NCBI GenBank assembly: GCA_037043455.1
Contig: JAWPHD010004360.1
Location: forward strand, 124,001 to 188,000
Direction of reading: 5' to 3'
Origin: Cyrtodaria siliqua
Lineage: Eukaryota > Mollusca > Bivalvia > Adapedonta > Hiatellidae
DNA: 64,000 nucleotides
The notes under the pieces are model-generated. The model was not told the origin of the DNA. It ran no database searches and saw only the letters and a program-made list of their open reading frames with translations. Below are positions 1-9,908 of this stretch, in pieces. The stretch's first letter is position 1; each line of letters begins with the position of its first letter. Made by a program: the position numbers and the translations under genes.

Positions 1-172
1 TTGGTATTTATTTTATATCAACCCACATTCAATTTTGTGGAAATTATTATATTGTAAATGAAATGATAACTTATATCCCATCAAGTAATAAATTCTGCAT
101 CAATGTCGTATATTTAATATGTGCAATATAGTGTGATGTGATTTCTACCGAAATGCTTATAATTGTTCTATA

Positions 173-452
173 CATTACGTGGTCCCGCCTTAATTCCATT
201 AAGCGATTGGAACGTTTATTTTAGCAGGATTTTATAACGAATATTTCAACAATAAAACAAGTTTAAAAAAAATTTGTACTGAAAGAATGTGATAACCTGT
301 TTAAAATTACCTATAAAATGTTTTAATTTAACAATAAGCAAACTTTTTAAGCTGAAATTACGGTTTTATTTCATACACCAGTCAATCCGATTTTCGCTTC
401 TTGGAAAATGGCTTGCATGGGGTTTGACAGTTAATACTCGGACCACTTAATG
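173..452. mobile_element. MITE-like element, GTGGTCC termini (copy 1 of 3)
   Basis: The unit starts CATTACGTGGTCC and ends GGACCACTTAATG, giving inverted termini of about 13 bp. Two related copies lie at 28780-29032 and 45725-45973 and share the whole interior, for example the phrase TAGCAGGATTTTATAA. There is no coding capacity, so it is a non-autonomous DNA element. The superfamily cannot be assigned because no clean target duplication is visible. Confidence 0.65.
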
Positions 453-545
453 AATGTGTTTCGACACATTTCTATGAGCCCATTTAAAAAGCACTACATT
501 ATGGTATGGGGTTGTCAATCAGTTCGTCCGACCATAAGCAACTAC

Positions 546-1085
546 GCATTCCGTATGATAACTTCGAAATCTTAACGCTCATGCAATGCCATAAGTACAT
601 CACCCCTGAGAAGAGGAACCCTGATGTTTTTGGTATCAGAATCCAACGATTAGGGTCGTCATGACCTTATATGAAATTGCATTATGCATACCGCGCGATA
701 ACTTAACCATAATACCCACAGACAAGAATTTCATGGGTACATTGCCATTGAGGAGAGGAGGAAACGTGTTTTTTTTTGCATTGGTAGGTCATAAGTCAAG
801 GTCGCCATGATCATTTATGGAAATACGCACTGTGTGCGATAATTTCAAAACCATGACACCCACATTCAGAAAGTGCATAGGTACATTGTCCTTGGTGCAA
901 GTAGAAACCTCTTGTTTTTGGGGGTCTATAGTCTAGGTTGCTACGACATTATAATAAAGTATGCATTCTGTGAGATAACTCCGAAGGCATAACACCATAA
1001 GAAACTTCGTTGGTATATTGCCCTTCAAGATAAGTGTAAATCTATTGCTGTTGGGATCAGTAGGTCATCAAGGTCACATTAACCT
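546..1085. repeat. Degenerate tandem repeat, unit about 140 bp
   Basis: Four diverged units begin near 546, 685, 828 and 963. Each has a GATAACTTCGAAA-like phrase, a CATTGCCCTTGA-like phrase and a GGTCA-rich end. It is old and non-coding. Confidence 0.6.
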
Positions 1086-1589
1086 GACAATGACACAATT
1101 CTGAGAAACACTCCTTCCACTGTACAGTCACTGTTAGACATAACATTTTGTAACATTACAGAAACAGTATCCATGTTAAAACAATGACATGTTGGTGTTA
1201 CTAGGTTAAGGTCATTTGACATTGTCTTGAAAAACGCCTTATATTGTAAGGATACAAATTAATGAAAACAAATGAGATATTTTCACTAAACAATGTCGAA
1301 AAATAGGGTTTCAATGGAGAGTTTGAATGTTCTTTGAATGATACTTGATGTGATCTGACTTGCTTCAGTCCCTACCAGGGTGATTCTGTCAACATCTGAA
1401 AAGGAGTCTGCGATTGCGACATAATTGTTCACATGATCATAACTATAATACCAAAACCTGACACCACTAACGATACGGGGGTGCTGCTGATTGAGTGGTA
1501 AACAATCGAACTAAACACAGCTTACTTCCGACATTTTTTATGCATTTAGGTTAGTACTTTTATTTTAGGTAGATTGTTTAGAGCTATCA

Positions 1590-2037
1590 TATACTGAAAG
1601 GAAAATGAAACGCGACAATGAAATTTCCGCTATATATTGTATATACTGTACACTTATTCCAAGGAAATCCCAAGATGTTTTGTAAACAAAAAAGTTGCAG
1701 TTAGTTAGAGAAATGACACAGCTGTGATGTTGTAGACGTTTTAATCACAGTACACGTTGTAACAATAAATTCATAAATGTTGAAGTTCCTCTTTGAAAAA
1801 TTGAGCCAGTTCGGTACTGTATTTAACGTAAAGAGTTTGCTAAGTTTGCGCCAAACGCGTACTTTGTCAATAATGAAACGTTGCAGGAATACTATTTGCT
1901 GTGTTACGTGTTGTTTTAGTCTTTTTCCGAAAGGAAAGATCTTACGTAGCCACATACCATTCGATTAACAGCAGCATATTGTACATACAATATATAGCGG
2001 AAATTCCCGTGTCGCGTTTCTTTTTTCTTTCTGTATA
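1590..2037. mobile_element. MITE with about 58-bp inverted termini
   Basis: The left end (about 1590-1650) and the reverse complement of the right end (about 1975-2037) share AAACGCGACA and TTTCCGCTATATATTGTAT. The interior of about 320 bp has short overlapping ORFs on both strands with no family resemblance, so they are not called as genes. The size and long inverted ends indicate a non-autonomous DNA transposon. Confidence 0.65.
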
Positions 2038-2386
2038 TTTTGGAAAGTGCTGGTAAGCTGTAAGTGTAACCCTATGGGTAAACCTAATGGTGGTGTCCAT
2101 TTTGAATGTTTTATTTGACTGCGGAGTAATGGTTTTATTCTACCGCAATATATGTAAGTAGTTTTATTACATTTATGTGAGTGAAAGACGGGGATTTCTC
2201 AGTGAAAGAATATTCATAATCAGTAAATATTAATAACGAACTCCGAACACAAAAATAACTAACTGTGACGTTGAATTATGATGTCAATACAGTGTTGCTG
2301 ACGTCGACGTCATCCGTCGATAACGTTAAATAATGCAAACAATTTAGGTTAAATTTATACATAAACTGATTTAAAATGTAATAAAC

Positions 2387-2497
2387 AGATTATTTAACTG
2401 ATGGGTTCGATTATAGGGAAATCCTTCACGAGATGGTAGACGTGTTGTTCTTTTCACAAACGAGCGTATGCCATCGAACCCAGCAGTTAAATAATCT
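2387..2497. repeat. Fold-back, 25-bp arms
   Basis: The 25-base arms at 2387-2411 and 2473-2497 are inverted copies with one mismatch, each containing ATTTAACTG and GGGTTCGAT. The loop is about 61 bases. It could be a tiny MITE or an inverted duplication. No product is inferred. Confidence 0.6.
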
Positions 2498-2949
2498 CTA
2501 TGTATATTCACTACTATATTATCGCGGTACAGGTCTTTTTTTTTAAAGCTAAACCTTTCATATAAAGTTGAGTCAGAATAAAAGGAGTGTCACCAAGTAT
2601 TTTTTCCATTTTCATCGTTTTTCAAAATTCTTGTAATTTTCTGAGACATTGACAGGTGGCCATGTTGTATGTGTATATTCTGGCTAGGGACTGGGCAGGC
2701 GTTTATCATGCACAAAGCCAAGGTTCGAAAGGTATACTTCATAAAGTCATTAACTGCTTACATAAGCTATTTGTTGACCAGTACCGTGTCTTATACAGAG
2801 AACCAGACATCTTTAATCCCATCAATCCATGAAGAACTGTGACAACATGGCGCGTTTATTGGTGGTCATTGACATAAAATATTAAATAAAAGAAACACAA
2901 AAACAATATATATATTATATAATTGTGTCAGATATTCTTTTACGGAGAC

Positions 2950-3115
2950 ATAAGTCTACTGTACTGGTTCTACCAAGGAAATGTCTCCACCACACACACA
3001 TGCAAAAACGCACGCAGCACGCACGCAAGCACGCACGCACACACACACACTTCAACCTTCAGATAGAGCTTAAACTATGCTGAAAATGACGTAAAGCACC
3101 ATTCAGCAGCATAAA
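2950..3115 (+). repeat. SINE 3'-body fragment split by a CA/CACG microsatellite
   Basis: CTACTGTACTGGTTCTACC, TCTCCACCACA and AAAATGACGTAAAGCACC match the 3' body of the tRNA-derived SINE seen at 43436 and 34031. A purine-pyrimidine run (about 2986-3050, mostly CA and CACG) interrupts it. The tRNA-like head is missing. Confidence 0.5.
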
Positions 3116-3485
3116 TTGTTTATAATCAACTACTCGCTAAAATGCTGCTATGAATGAACTGAAGTGTTGTTGTTTCTAAGGTTTAACGTCCCTCCTCCTG
3201 ATGACCCGATAGGACGCCCTAAAGTAGGGTCCTTAAATAAGAATCCTGCCTAAAGGGATAGGTACAACAGAATCTAGACACATAATGAAAAAGTGTTTCG
3301 GTGATTTATTATATTCTGTGAATTATGGTATAAAATGTCAGCGAGCTGCTGCAAAGAACACCAGAATTATAGCGAGAACACCCAGCGCACTACTTCTCAC
3401 ACCCTTACCCTCGAACTGCTAATTTCCATCTCATCTGTCCGTGTTAGCCATCCAGTTGAAATTTTCCGGGAATACGTGTAGTGTG

Positions 3486-3612
3486 CCAATATGTCCGCAA
3501 CGTACCTATGTGTCCGCGGACATATAGGACCACATGTAGGTGTCGAATATGTCCGCATCCGCGGCAAATTTAGGGGGTGTCTCAAACAAATTATTTTTTT
3601 ATATCGATCAGT
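3486..3612 (+). repeat. Dispersed repeat with TGTCCGCGGACA palindrome, left copy
   Basis: The segment contains CCAATATGTCCGC, the palindrome TGTCCGCGGACA, a GCGGCAAATTT phrase and ATATCGATC at its end. The same order appears in inverted orientation at 19809-19950, immediately beside the Polinton. It is either two copies of one small element or the two ends of a larger older element. Confidence 0.55.
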
Positions 3613-3985
3613 AAAGGCCGAGAAGAGTTTTTTCTTACTAGTTTTTTTTCTTCAAATTCACTGATAAGGAAAAATAAATGGAAATAAAAGATATATATAT
3701 ATATATTAGGAATTCATATAATAAATTAGGATATACTTTATTAATTGGAATTAACCATTCCTAACATTTATTTACTTTAATAAAAGCAGAATCTATATGC
3801 AAAGATAAAGGTAAGAATGAAAGGAACGAATTGATAAAGATAAATATAGAATTTAAAAAAAAAGAAAAAAAAAGAAAAAAAAAGACAACAAAGAAATACT
3901 TACAACTTTATAAGTCATTGATAAAATCAAGGACGTATAATAAAACTACATGTATAACACTATAATAAATTGTTTAATATGATAG
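3613..3985. repeat. AT-rich low-complexity stretch
   Basis: It holds a short TA run near 3692-3708 and an A-rich run with isolated G (about 3857-3890). No gene or element is visible. Confidence 0.5.
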
Positions 3986-3989
3986 AGCA

Positions 3990-4770
3990 GGCGTTTTTTT
4001 TAGCTCTACTGGCCGAAGGCTTATGGGATGACGAATTGTTCGTCGTCCTTCGTCCGTCTGTCTGTCAGTCCGTTAAATTTTGCCTTGTGATCACTTCAAC
4101 ACCTTTATTATTAATCGGATCTTTACCAAACCTTGCCAGGGTCTTTATATCAATGAAAGCTCGGACAAGTTCGAAAACAAGCCAGATCGGATTAGTTTCA
4201 CAGGAGTTATGGCCATTGCTTTGCTGAAAAAAGAGTGAACACTCTAGCACCTTCATTTTACCAAACTTTCACAGATTGTTAATATCAGTGAAAGCTCGGA
4301 CAAGTTCGAAAACCAGCCAGATCGGATCAGTAACACCAGAGTTGTGGTCCTTGTTTTTTCCCCCCTGGAAAATTCCATTTTCTGCCTTGTGAACTCTTTG
4401 GCACCTTCATTTATCACTTGATCTTTACCAAAATTGCACAGATTGTTAATATTAATGAAAGCTCGGACAAGTTTGAAAAACCCCAGATCGGATCAGTAAC
4501 ACCAGATTTATGGTCCTTGCTTTGCTGAAAAGTGCCATTCTAGCACCTTCATTTATTATTTGATTTTTACCAAATTTTGCCTGATTGTTAATGATCAGTA
4601 ACACCGGAGTTATGGCCCTTGCTTTGCTGAAAAATGCCATTCTGGTACCTTCATTAATGAATTGATTTTTAGCAAATTTTGCCTGATTGTTAATATCAAT
4701 GAAAGCTCGGACAAGTTCGAAAACCAGCCGGATCGGTTAGGGCCCTTGATTTTCTTAAAAATGCAATATG
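3990..4770 (+). repeat. Degenerate tandem repeat, GAAAGCTCGGACAAGTTCGA family
   Basis: Units recur near 4161, 4294, 4461 and 4708, each with GCTCGGACAAG, a TCAGTAACACC-like phrase and TTATGGCCCTTG. The same family is at 31020-31700, with a fragment near 34300. Short ORFs here arise from the repeat and are not genes. Confidence 0.65.
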
Positions 4771-4899
4771 CTATATTGAGAACCTGCGGTCGTGGGTTTA
4801 AAGTCCACATGGGGCTAACTTTTTTTTTTAATTGTATGACCCTAGGGTGTGCAGCAAGATCTCGGATTTTGCCTCCGCCCACTGGGTCCCCCTTTCGGA

Positions 4900-6690
4900 T
4901 AATTAGGTAAGAAATCAGTAACAAAATACATATCTTGTCCAAATGTGAATATATTTTGTATGGTTATTTAGGGACTCGAGGCACAACATATATAAAAAAC
5001 GAGTTTCGTCCTCCTGCATATAGGGGCCCCTCTTCAGGGGTACAGTTTGGGAGCTTGCAGTAATTTACTATTGCAGAGTTTCGGCCTTGTGACGCTTAAT
5101 CTTACTATACTCTTTGAGATATTAAGTTCATGTGTGGTGTATTTCTTAGTTAGGATGTGTAAATGCCCAATAAAGTCTCTGATTTTAACTCTGCCCACTG
5201 TGGCCACCTGGAGGGGGCGGGTGTAATCGGGTCCAAATTGAGAAAAAAATACGCATCTTGTCCAGATGTGAATGGTTTCGATTCTAGTTTGGTATGGTCA
5301 TTTAGGGACTCGAGACACGGCATATATAAAACAGGTTTTGACCTCCAGCATTAAGGGGGCCCCTATATACAGGGTTACTACCTGCGGAACTTCTAGTAAT
5401 TTACTAGTACAAGTTCCGGGCTTGTGACATTAATTCCTTCTGTACCCTTTAAAATTTCAAGTTCATGTTTGGTGTATTTCTTAGTAAAGGATTTGTAGAT
5501 GTGCAATAAGTTTTCATATTTTGGCTTTATCCTCGGATGCTCCATAGAAGGAAATCAGGTAAAACACACAACAAATGGCATATCTTGTCCATATTTGAAT
5601 GTATTTGATTCTAATTTGGTATGCTCATTGAGGGACTCGAGGCACAACATTTATAAAATGGGTTTTGTCCTCCTGTGTAAAATGACCCCTCTACAGGGAT
5701 ACAACTTGGGGAGCTGAAGTGAAGTTGCAGTAATTTAGTATTTGAGAGTTTTAGCTTATGACACTAAGTCCTTCTATACCCTTTCAGATTTCAAGTTCGT
5801 GTATATGGTGTTGTTCTTAGCTAGGATGTGTAGATGCACAATAATATCATGGATTTTGGCTTTACCCACTGGGGCCTCCTGGGGAGTAATCTGGTCAAAA
5901 GTCACACAAAATGCGTATCTTGTCCAAATGTAAATGATTTTGATTCCAATTTGGTATGGGCATTGATTGACTCGATGCACAACATATTTAAAACGGGTTG
6001 AGACCTCCTGCATCGGCCCCTCTATAGGGGAACTTACTGTAATTTACTATTACATAGTTTCTGCCTTGTGACGCTACTGCTAACTGCTTCTTTACCTTTC
6101 AAGTTCATGTGTGGTGTTTCTTAAATGTGCAGAGAGGCAATACGATTTAATATTTTGGTTCCATCCACTGGGTCCCCCTAGCGAGGTAATCCAGCAAAAT
6201 AACACAAACAAACATATCTAATTTGGTATGGTCATTTATGAAGTATATATAACGGGTTTCACCTCCCGCACAAAATGCCTCTCGATTTGGGTACTACTTG
6301 GGGAACTTGGAGGTATTTACTATTATGAAGTTTCCGTCTTGTGACGCTAACTCCCTCTATACTCTGAGAGATTTTAAGTTCATGTGTGATGTGCTTTTTA
6401 TGCGCAAATGCACAATAAGTTTTAGTTTTTTGGCTCCATCCCCTGGGGCTACCTAAGGGGTAATCAAGTAAATAAATGCAAATCTTGTCCAAATGTGAAT
6501 GCATTTAATTCTAATTTGCTATGGTCATTTAGGGACTCGAGGAACAGCATATATACAACGGGATTTGACCTCCTGTGTACAGGGACACAACTTGGAGAAC
6601 TGAAGTTGCAGTAATTTACTATTTCAGAATTTTGGCTTTACATAGGTACAACTTGGAGAACTTGCAGTAAGTAATTTGTTCGAGTGCCAT
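4900..6690 (+). repeat. Degenerate tandem repeat, unit about 330 bp
   Basis: GGGACTCGAG-like landmarks fall at about 4971, 5305, 5632, 5965 and 6532, with a shortened unit near 6230. Each unit also has ATCTTGTCCAAATGTGAAT, a TTGTGACGCTAA-like phrase and a TTCAAGTTCATGTGTGGTG phrase. The open frames of 60-80 codons inside are chance ORFs. Confidence 0.7.
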
Positions 6691-7070
6691 TTTGCTCAGT
6701 GCATGGCAAAGGGTTTTGTCATTTTTGCCACAACAATTAATTATTAATTACCCCCACCCCCAACCGCATACTCCATAAAGCCCAGGGAGTACTCCCTGAT
6801 AAAGCAAGTAGAGCGAAACAGGCCCTCTTGGGACTCTTGTTATTATTTTATTTAGCTATGATAATGTAATTAGTAATCAAGTTGTATGCACAAGCACAGA
6901 CATATTAGTTATTAGGTCTGTGGTACAAGTGGCATGTGTTTTCTTATACATATTTAGAATTCAATTTTATTCTATCTATTCCGTAAATATGTCTATTTTA
7001 TTTCATTCATTTTTCTTATCTATTAAACTTAAGCAAACTTTTCTCTCTAATCCACCGTTCTACATATACC

Positions 7071-7342
7071 AGTAGTATAGAAACTGAGAGTATAAGCGCA
7101 GTTCTCCCTCGCGACAAATAATCAGCCATTATTTGTTGTCTCCTGTTGCCTTTAACATAAACATTTGCCAACATCAAAAAACGACGATGACATGCTTGCT
7201 GCCAGACCCCACACAACTACACAAAACTGCTTGATTACCCTTCGCTTAGGAAGAACTTTACCAAAACCCTCAGTTTCTATTAATTTTGTAAATGACTAAA
7301 ACATTTGCAACTCGTTAAGCAAAGTCTTAACCATCGCTTTGC
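7071..7342 (+). repeat. Polinton left terminal inverted repeat
   Basis: It is 272 bp long and starts AGTAGTATAG. It matches the reverse complement of 19531-19802 with five substitutions and no gaps. The inner 140 bases are identical. It ends at CATCGCTTTGC. Confidence 0.96.
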
Positions 7343-7412
7343 TATTTAATATTTTCAATATTCTTAAACGGAACCCAACTATTGAAATCCTCATTCTAAC
7401 CCTTCCATTTAA

Positions 7413-8279
7413 TCAATGCTTGTTTCTTTTGTAATCGCGTCGTATTACTTTTTCAATCCTGAATATTTCTTGCTTTGCTTTTATCATTTCTAATTCATAA
7501 AAGCTTCCATCAATGTTTTCGTTGTTTAAATCTTTTATTTTGTATGTCACAGGATTTGTGTTTTGAATTTTATCGACAATAAATATTTCTTCAGTCCAAT
7601 TCGGGGTATAACCTTTCTCAAACGTTCTTTTATATTTGCTGATTCTAACATTATCACCTATTTTAAACTTTGGCTTAATTTGATTACTTTTCATCTTTCC
7701 ATACAAGTTGAAATGCACTGTTCCTTTATTTTTCTCATCGCTGGTCTCAATCGGCGTCATTTTAATACTCCGATGTTTTGTATTATTATACTTATCAACC
7801 ATTATCTGTAGCACATCTAAATATGTATTTGTATTGTAATCTGTAAAATATTTCCACATCTTTTCTTTTAATGTCCTGTTAAATCGTTCAATTACTACAG
7901 CTTTTCCGAAATTAAAAGTGTGATACATTTTGATATTATTATCATCAAGGAATTGCTCAAACGTCTTGTTATAAAACTCCACACCCTGGTCAACCCACAG
8001 TAATTTACATTGTCTTCCTGTGCTAATTATTTGTTGGAATGCTTTGGTTATTTCTAAACCAGTTTTATTTGGAACTGGAATAACCCAAGCATATTTGCTA
8101 AATATATCAATAACAGTAAGCAAGTATTTAATACGTTTATTATACTTTGAAAACGATTGCATGTCAACTAAGTCAGCAGACCATATTTGATCAATTTCAT
8201 TAACAATCACACGGCGTCGAGTGAACTTTCTTCGTATAGGCTTATGAAGTTCATCTGCTAACTTGTCAGTCCATTTCAA
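7413..8279 (-). CDS. Polinton integrase (retroviral DDE type, chromodomain-like C-terminus)
   Basis: The protein inserts the element into host DNA. The catalytic core shows D36 (in WSADLVDM), D97 (in WVDQG) and E131 (in VIERFNRTLKEK), with 33 residues between the last two acids. The C-terminal part (about 205-270) with FKIGDNVRISKYK resembles the SH3/chromodomain-like tail of Polinton integrases. The frame is intact for 288 codons. The first codon of the open frame is TTG, not ATG, and it overlaps the TGA of the upstream PLA2-like frame by four bases. The integrase therefore either starts unusually, comes from a -1 frameshift fusion (an A AAA AAC heptamer lies just upstream), or has lost its start. 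An N-terminal HHCC zinc finger is not evident. Confidence 0.9.
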   Translation of the reverse strand: MKWTDKLADELHKPIRRKFTRRRVIVNEIDQIWSADLVDMQSFSKYNKRIKYLLTVIDIFSKYAWVIPVPNKTGLEITKAFQQIISTGRQCKLLWVDQGVEFYNKTFEQFLDDNNIKMYHTFNFGKAVVIERFNRTLKEKMWKYFTDYNTNTYLDVLQIMVDKYNNTKHRSIKMTPIETSDEKNKGTVHFNLYGKMKSNQIKPKFKIGDNVRISKYKRTFEKGYTPNWTEEIFIVDKIQNTNPVTYKIKDLNNENIDGSFYELEMIKAKQEIFRIEKVIRRDYKRNKH

Positions 8280-8748
8280 CGCCTTTTCTCGTTTTTTGAT
8301 GCTCCGAGACCAAGTTTATATTTTGCACTAATTACAGGCTTGACTATCAAATTCTTAGCAATATTTTCTCCGATAGTTTTGGACTTGCTAGATTTTAAAC
8401 CAGCAAACATATTTTTAGCACACGTCGATTTATTACTAGGATTATCATCAAAACAATAATCATGATCTTTACAAACAGCATCTAATTCATTTACCGGTTC
8501 TCCGCTATCAAGTGGATTACCAGGATCACAATATTTATAACCAGGAATTGTTAATCCCTTTTTAGGTAATAAAGGAAGTAACACTTTATGAATATCAATA
8601 TTACCACCTTCTGTGTTTTTAACAAACTGTGTTTTAGTAATACCACAAGATGCACAAGTTGCTCTTAACATTTTCTACCATTTTTGGCTAACACATACTG
8701 AGGATTAATATTTTCAGTAACCATCTTTTCTTTAATACAGTAACTCAT
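8276..8748 (-). pseudogene. Phospholipase-A2-like (parvovirus VP1-type) protein, frameshifted near its start
   Basis: The main open frame is 8276-8671 (131 codons). Residues 44-55 form the PLA2 calcium-loop region (GYKYCDPGNPLD) and residues 67-73 the catalytic HD motif (CKDHDYC), the pattern used by parvovirus VP1 and polinton-like virions for endosome escape. The first loop glycine of the usual Y-x-G-P-G is D49 here. An ATG at 8748, directly behind the shared promoter motif, opens a 27-codon frame starting MSYC. That frame leads into the PLA2 frame with a one-base shift near 8672, so the true start is probably 8748 and the copy is frameshifted. The frame ends at a TGA overlapping the integrase frame. 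Lipase activity is not established. Confidence 0.75.
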
Positions 8749-8753
8749 ATATA

Positions 8754-8770
8754 AATAAGATTAGACTAAA
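8754..8770 (-). promoter_or_regulatory. Shared upstream motif, PLA2-like gene
   Basis: On the minus strand it reads TTTAGTCTAATCTTATT, five bases before the ATG at 8748. It contains the stop codon of the protease. It is a variant of the motif at 9893 and 13239. Confidence 0.5.
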
Positions 8771-9503
8771 CCTCGTTTACAAAATATGATTTTATAATGT
8801 TTTCATTTTCTATCGGTTTGTATGGTTTTAATAATTTGTAAAGAATATCGTACACACTGTTTCCTTCTTGCAACTTTTTGGTAAAGTACAAACAGAAATA
8901 TCCACACAAGACACTTGTTTTATCTTGATATTGGATGGTGTTGTATTTTATATCAGGTATGTAAGTTAAAACCTCTTTTGGTGGACTCAGTCCGAACGGA
9001 TCGAAGTAATAATTATCAAAGTAACAAGTCCAGTGTGTACCAGGTCCGATATAATCATCAAGATTAATAATACCACATTCTTGTTTATTTTGTTTTGTTG
9101 GTAATTTGTTCCTGCTAAACACTCCCCTGAATTGCTGTATACCTAACCGCTTAACCCACTTTATTATGCTTAAGTTAGAGATAGTTTTTTTTTTTATGAA
9201 TGGGATACTTCTGTACGGTCTAATTTGTGAGTCTACTTGCAAACCTTTTCCACGATCAACTCTTAGTCCTTTTCCTTTTCTACCTACTTGCAAATCTTTT
9301 CCAGTTAAACCACTAATAAGAGATCCAATCAATGGAATTCCTAGTGATGCAAGCATTCCAAGAAATCCTCCATCTTGTTGTTGCTGCTTTGTTAGTTTAA
9401 TAGGACAACAACCTTTAGACTTTATCATCTTGTTTCTTTGTGCAAGTGTTAATTTATTCGATCTAAGAAGTGCTTGTTTTTTGTCACTAGGAATAGTTAC
9501 CAT
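8766..9503 (-). CDS. Adenain-like cysteine protease with N-terminal pX-like segment
   Basis: The 245-residue product has two parts. Residues 1-90 are basic with a hydrophobic Gly-rich stretch (GGFLGMLASLGIPLIGSLI) and repeated GKGL motifs, like the pX core proteins of polintoviruses. Residues about 110-245 are an adenovirus/Ulp1-type protease with H157 (GTHW), D168 (YFDPFG) and C200 (LCGYFC) as the expected triad. Such proteases mature capsid proteins. The frame stays open upstream of the ATG at 9503, and no promoter motif precedes it. It may be expressed with the neighbouring pX gene or be a product of a frameshift. The stop TAG (8766-8768) lies inside the promoter motif of the PLA2-like gene. 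Confidence 0.85.
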   Translation of the reverse strand: MVTIPSDKKQALLRSNKLTLAQRNKMIKSKGCCPIKLTKQQQQDGGFLGMLASLGIPLIGSLISGLTGKDLQVGRKGKGLRVDRGKGLQVDSQIRPYRSIPFIKKKTISNLSIIKWVKRLGIQQFRGVFSRNKLPTKQNKQECGIINLDDYIGPGTHWTCYFDNYYFDPFGLSPPKEVLTYIPDIKYNTIQYQDKTSVLCGYFCLYFTKKLQEGNSVYDILYKLLKPYKPIENENIIKSYFVNEV

Positions 9504-9547
9504 CCCATTTCCGAATATTTTACCAATTCCATACTTGCCAAGCCACT

Positions 9548-9886
9548 TTATTCTCCTGTTGCTAGCGGTGCTAATACTTTTGGAATAAATTTAGCAACTG
9601 CTGGTAAAATTGTTTTAGTCAACAAACCAGCTAATGCACCTAAAAAGCCTCCATTCTTGGACTGAGATCTCATTTGCGATTTTGATATATTTATGTCTAA
9701 TTCCCGTCCATCAGATTTAGCTTTGTTAATATTGTTAATCTGAGTAGCTGTTAGCAGCAAAGGAAAAGTCCCAGTTAGTTGGTTATTTTTTAACCTGAGT
9801 GTTAATTCACTTCTGTTTTCATAAGCCTTTGCTAAACTTTGTTTCTGGCCATCTGATAAATTTACTGAATAATTTACGTAAGTCAT
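9548..9886 (-). CDS. pX-like virion core protein
   Basis: The 112 codons start at an ATG six bases after a clear copy of the shared motif. Residues 1-75 are polar and contain DGQKQSLAKAYENR. Residues 80-105 are a Gly/Ala-rich hydrophobic segment (GGFLGALAGLLTKTILPAVA). This is the usual form of the adenovirus pX-like small protein of polintoviruses, thought to bind DNA or membrane in the particle. Relatives commonly continue past this hydrophobic segment, and the protease frame is open across the junction. A frameshift near 9550 may therefore have separated the C-terminal part. Confidence 0.7.
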   Translation of the reverse strand: MTYVNYSVNLSDGQKQSLAKAYENRSELTLRLKNNQLTGTFPLLLTATQINNINKAKSDGRELDINISKSQMRSQSKNGGFLGALAGLLTKTILPAVAKFIPKVLAPLATGE

Positions 9887-9892
9887 ATATAT

Positions 9893-9908
9893 TATAAGTT
9901 AGATTAAA
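9893..9908 (-). promoter_or_regulatory. Shared upstream motif, pX-like gene
   Basis: TTTAATCTAACTTATA on the minus strand, six bases before the ATG at 9886. It overlaps the TAA stop (9904-9906) of the capsid frame. It is identical over 16 bases to the motif at 13239-13254. Confidence 0.6.

Noticed and set aside
1701..1968. Overlapping ORFs of 84 and 63 codons inside the 1590-2037 element
   Set aside because: They overlap on opposite strands in a MITE interior. No transposase motif.
2984..3060. CRISPR-like or regulatory array of CACGCACGCA repeats
   Set aside because: It is a simple CA/CACG microsatellite in a eukaryotic context with no spacers of constant length.
9106..9588. 160-codon plus-strand ORF opposite the protease
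   Set aside because: It is antisense to a protease with a clear catalytic triad. Its Phe/Leu/Pro-rich composition is that of a shadow frame.
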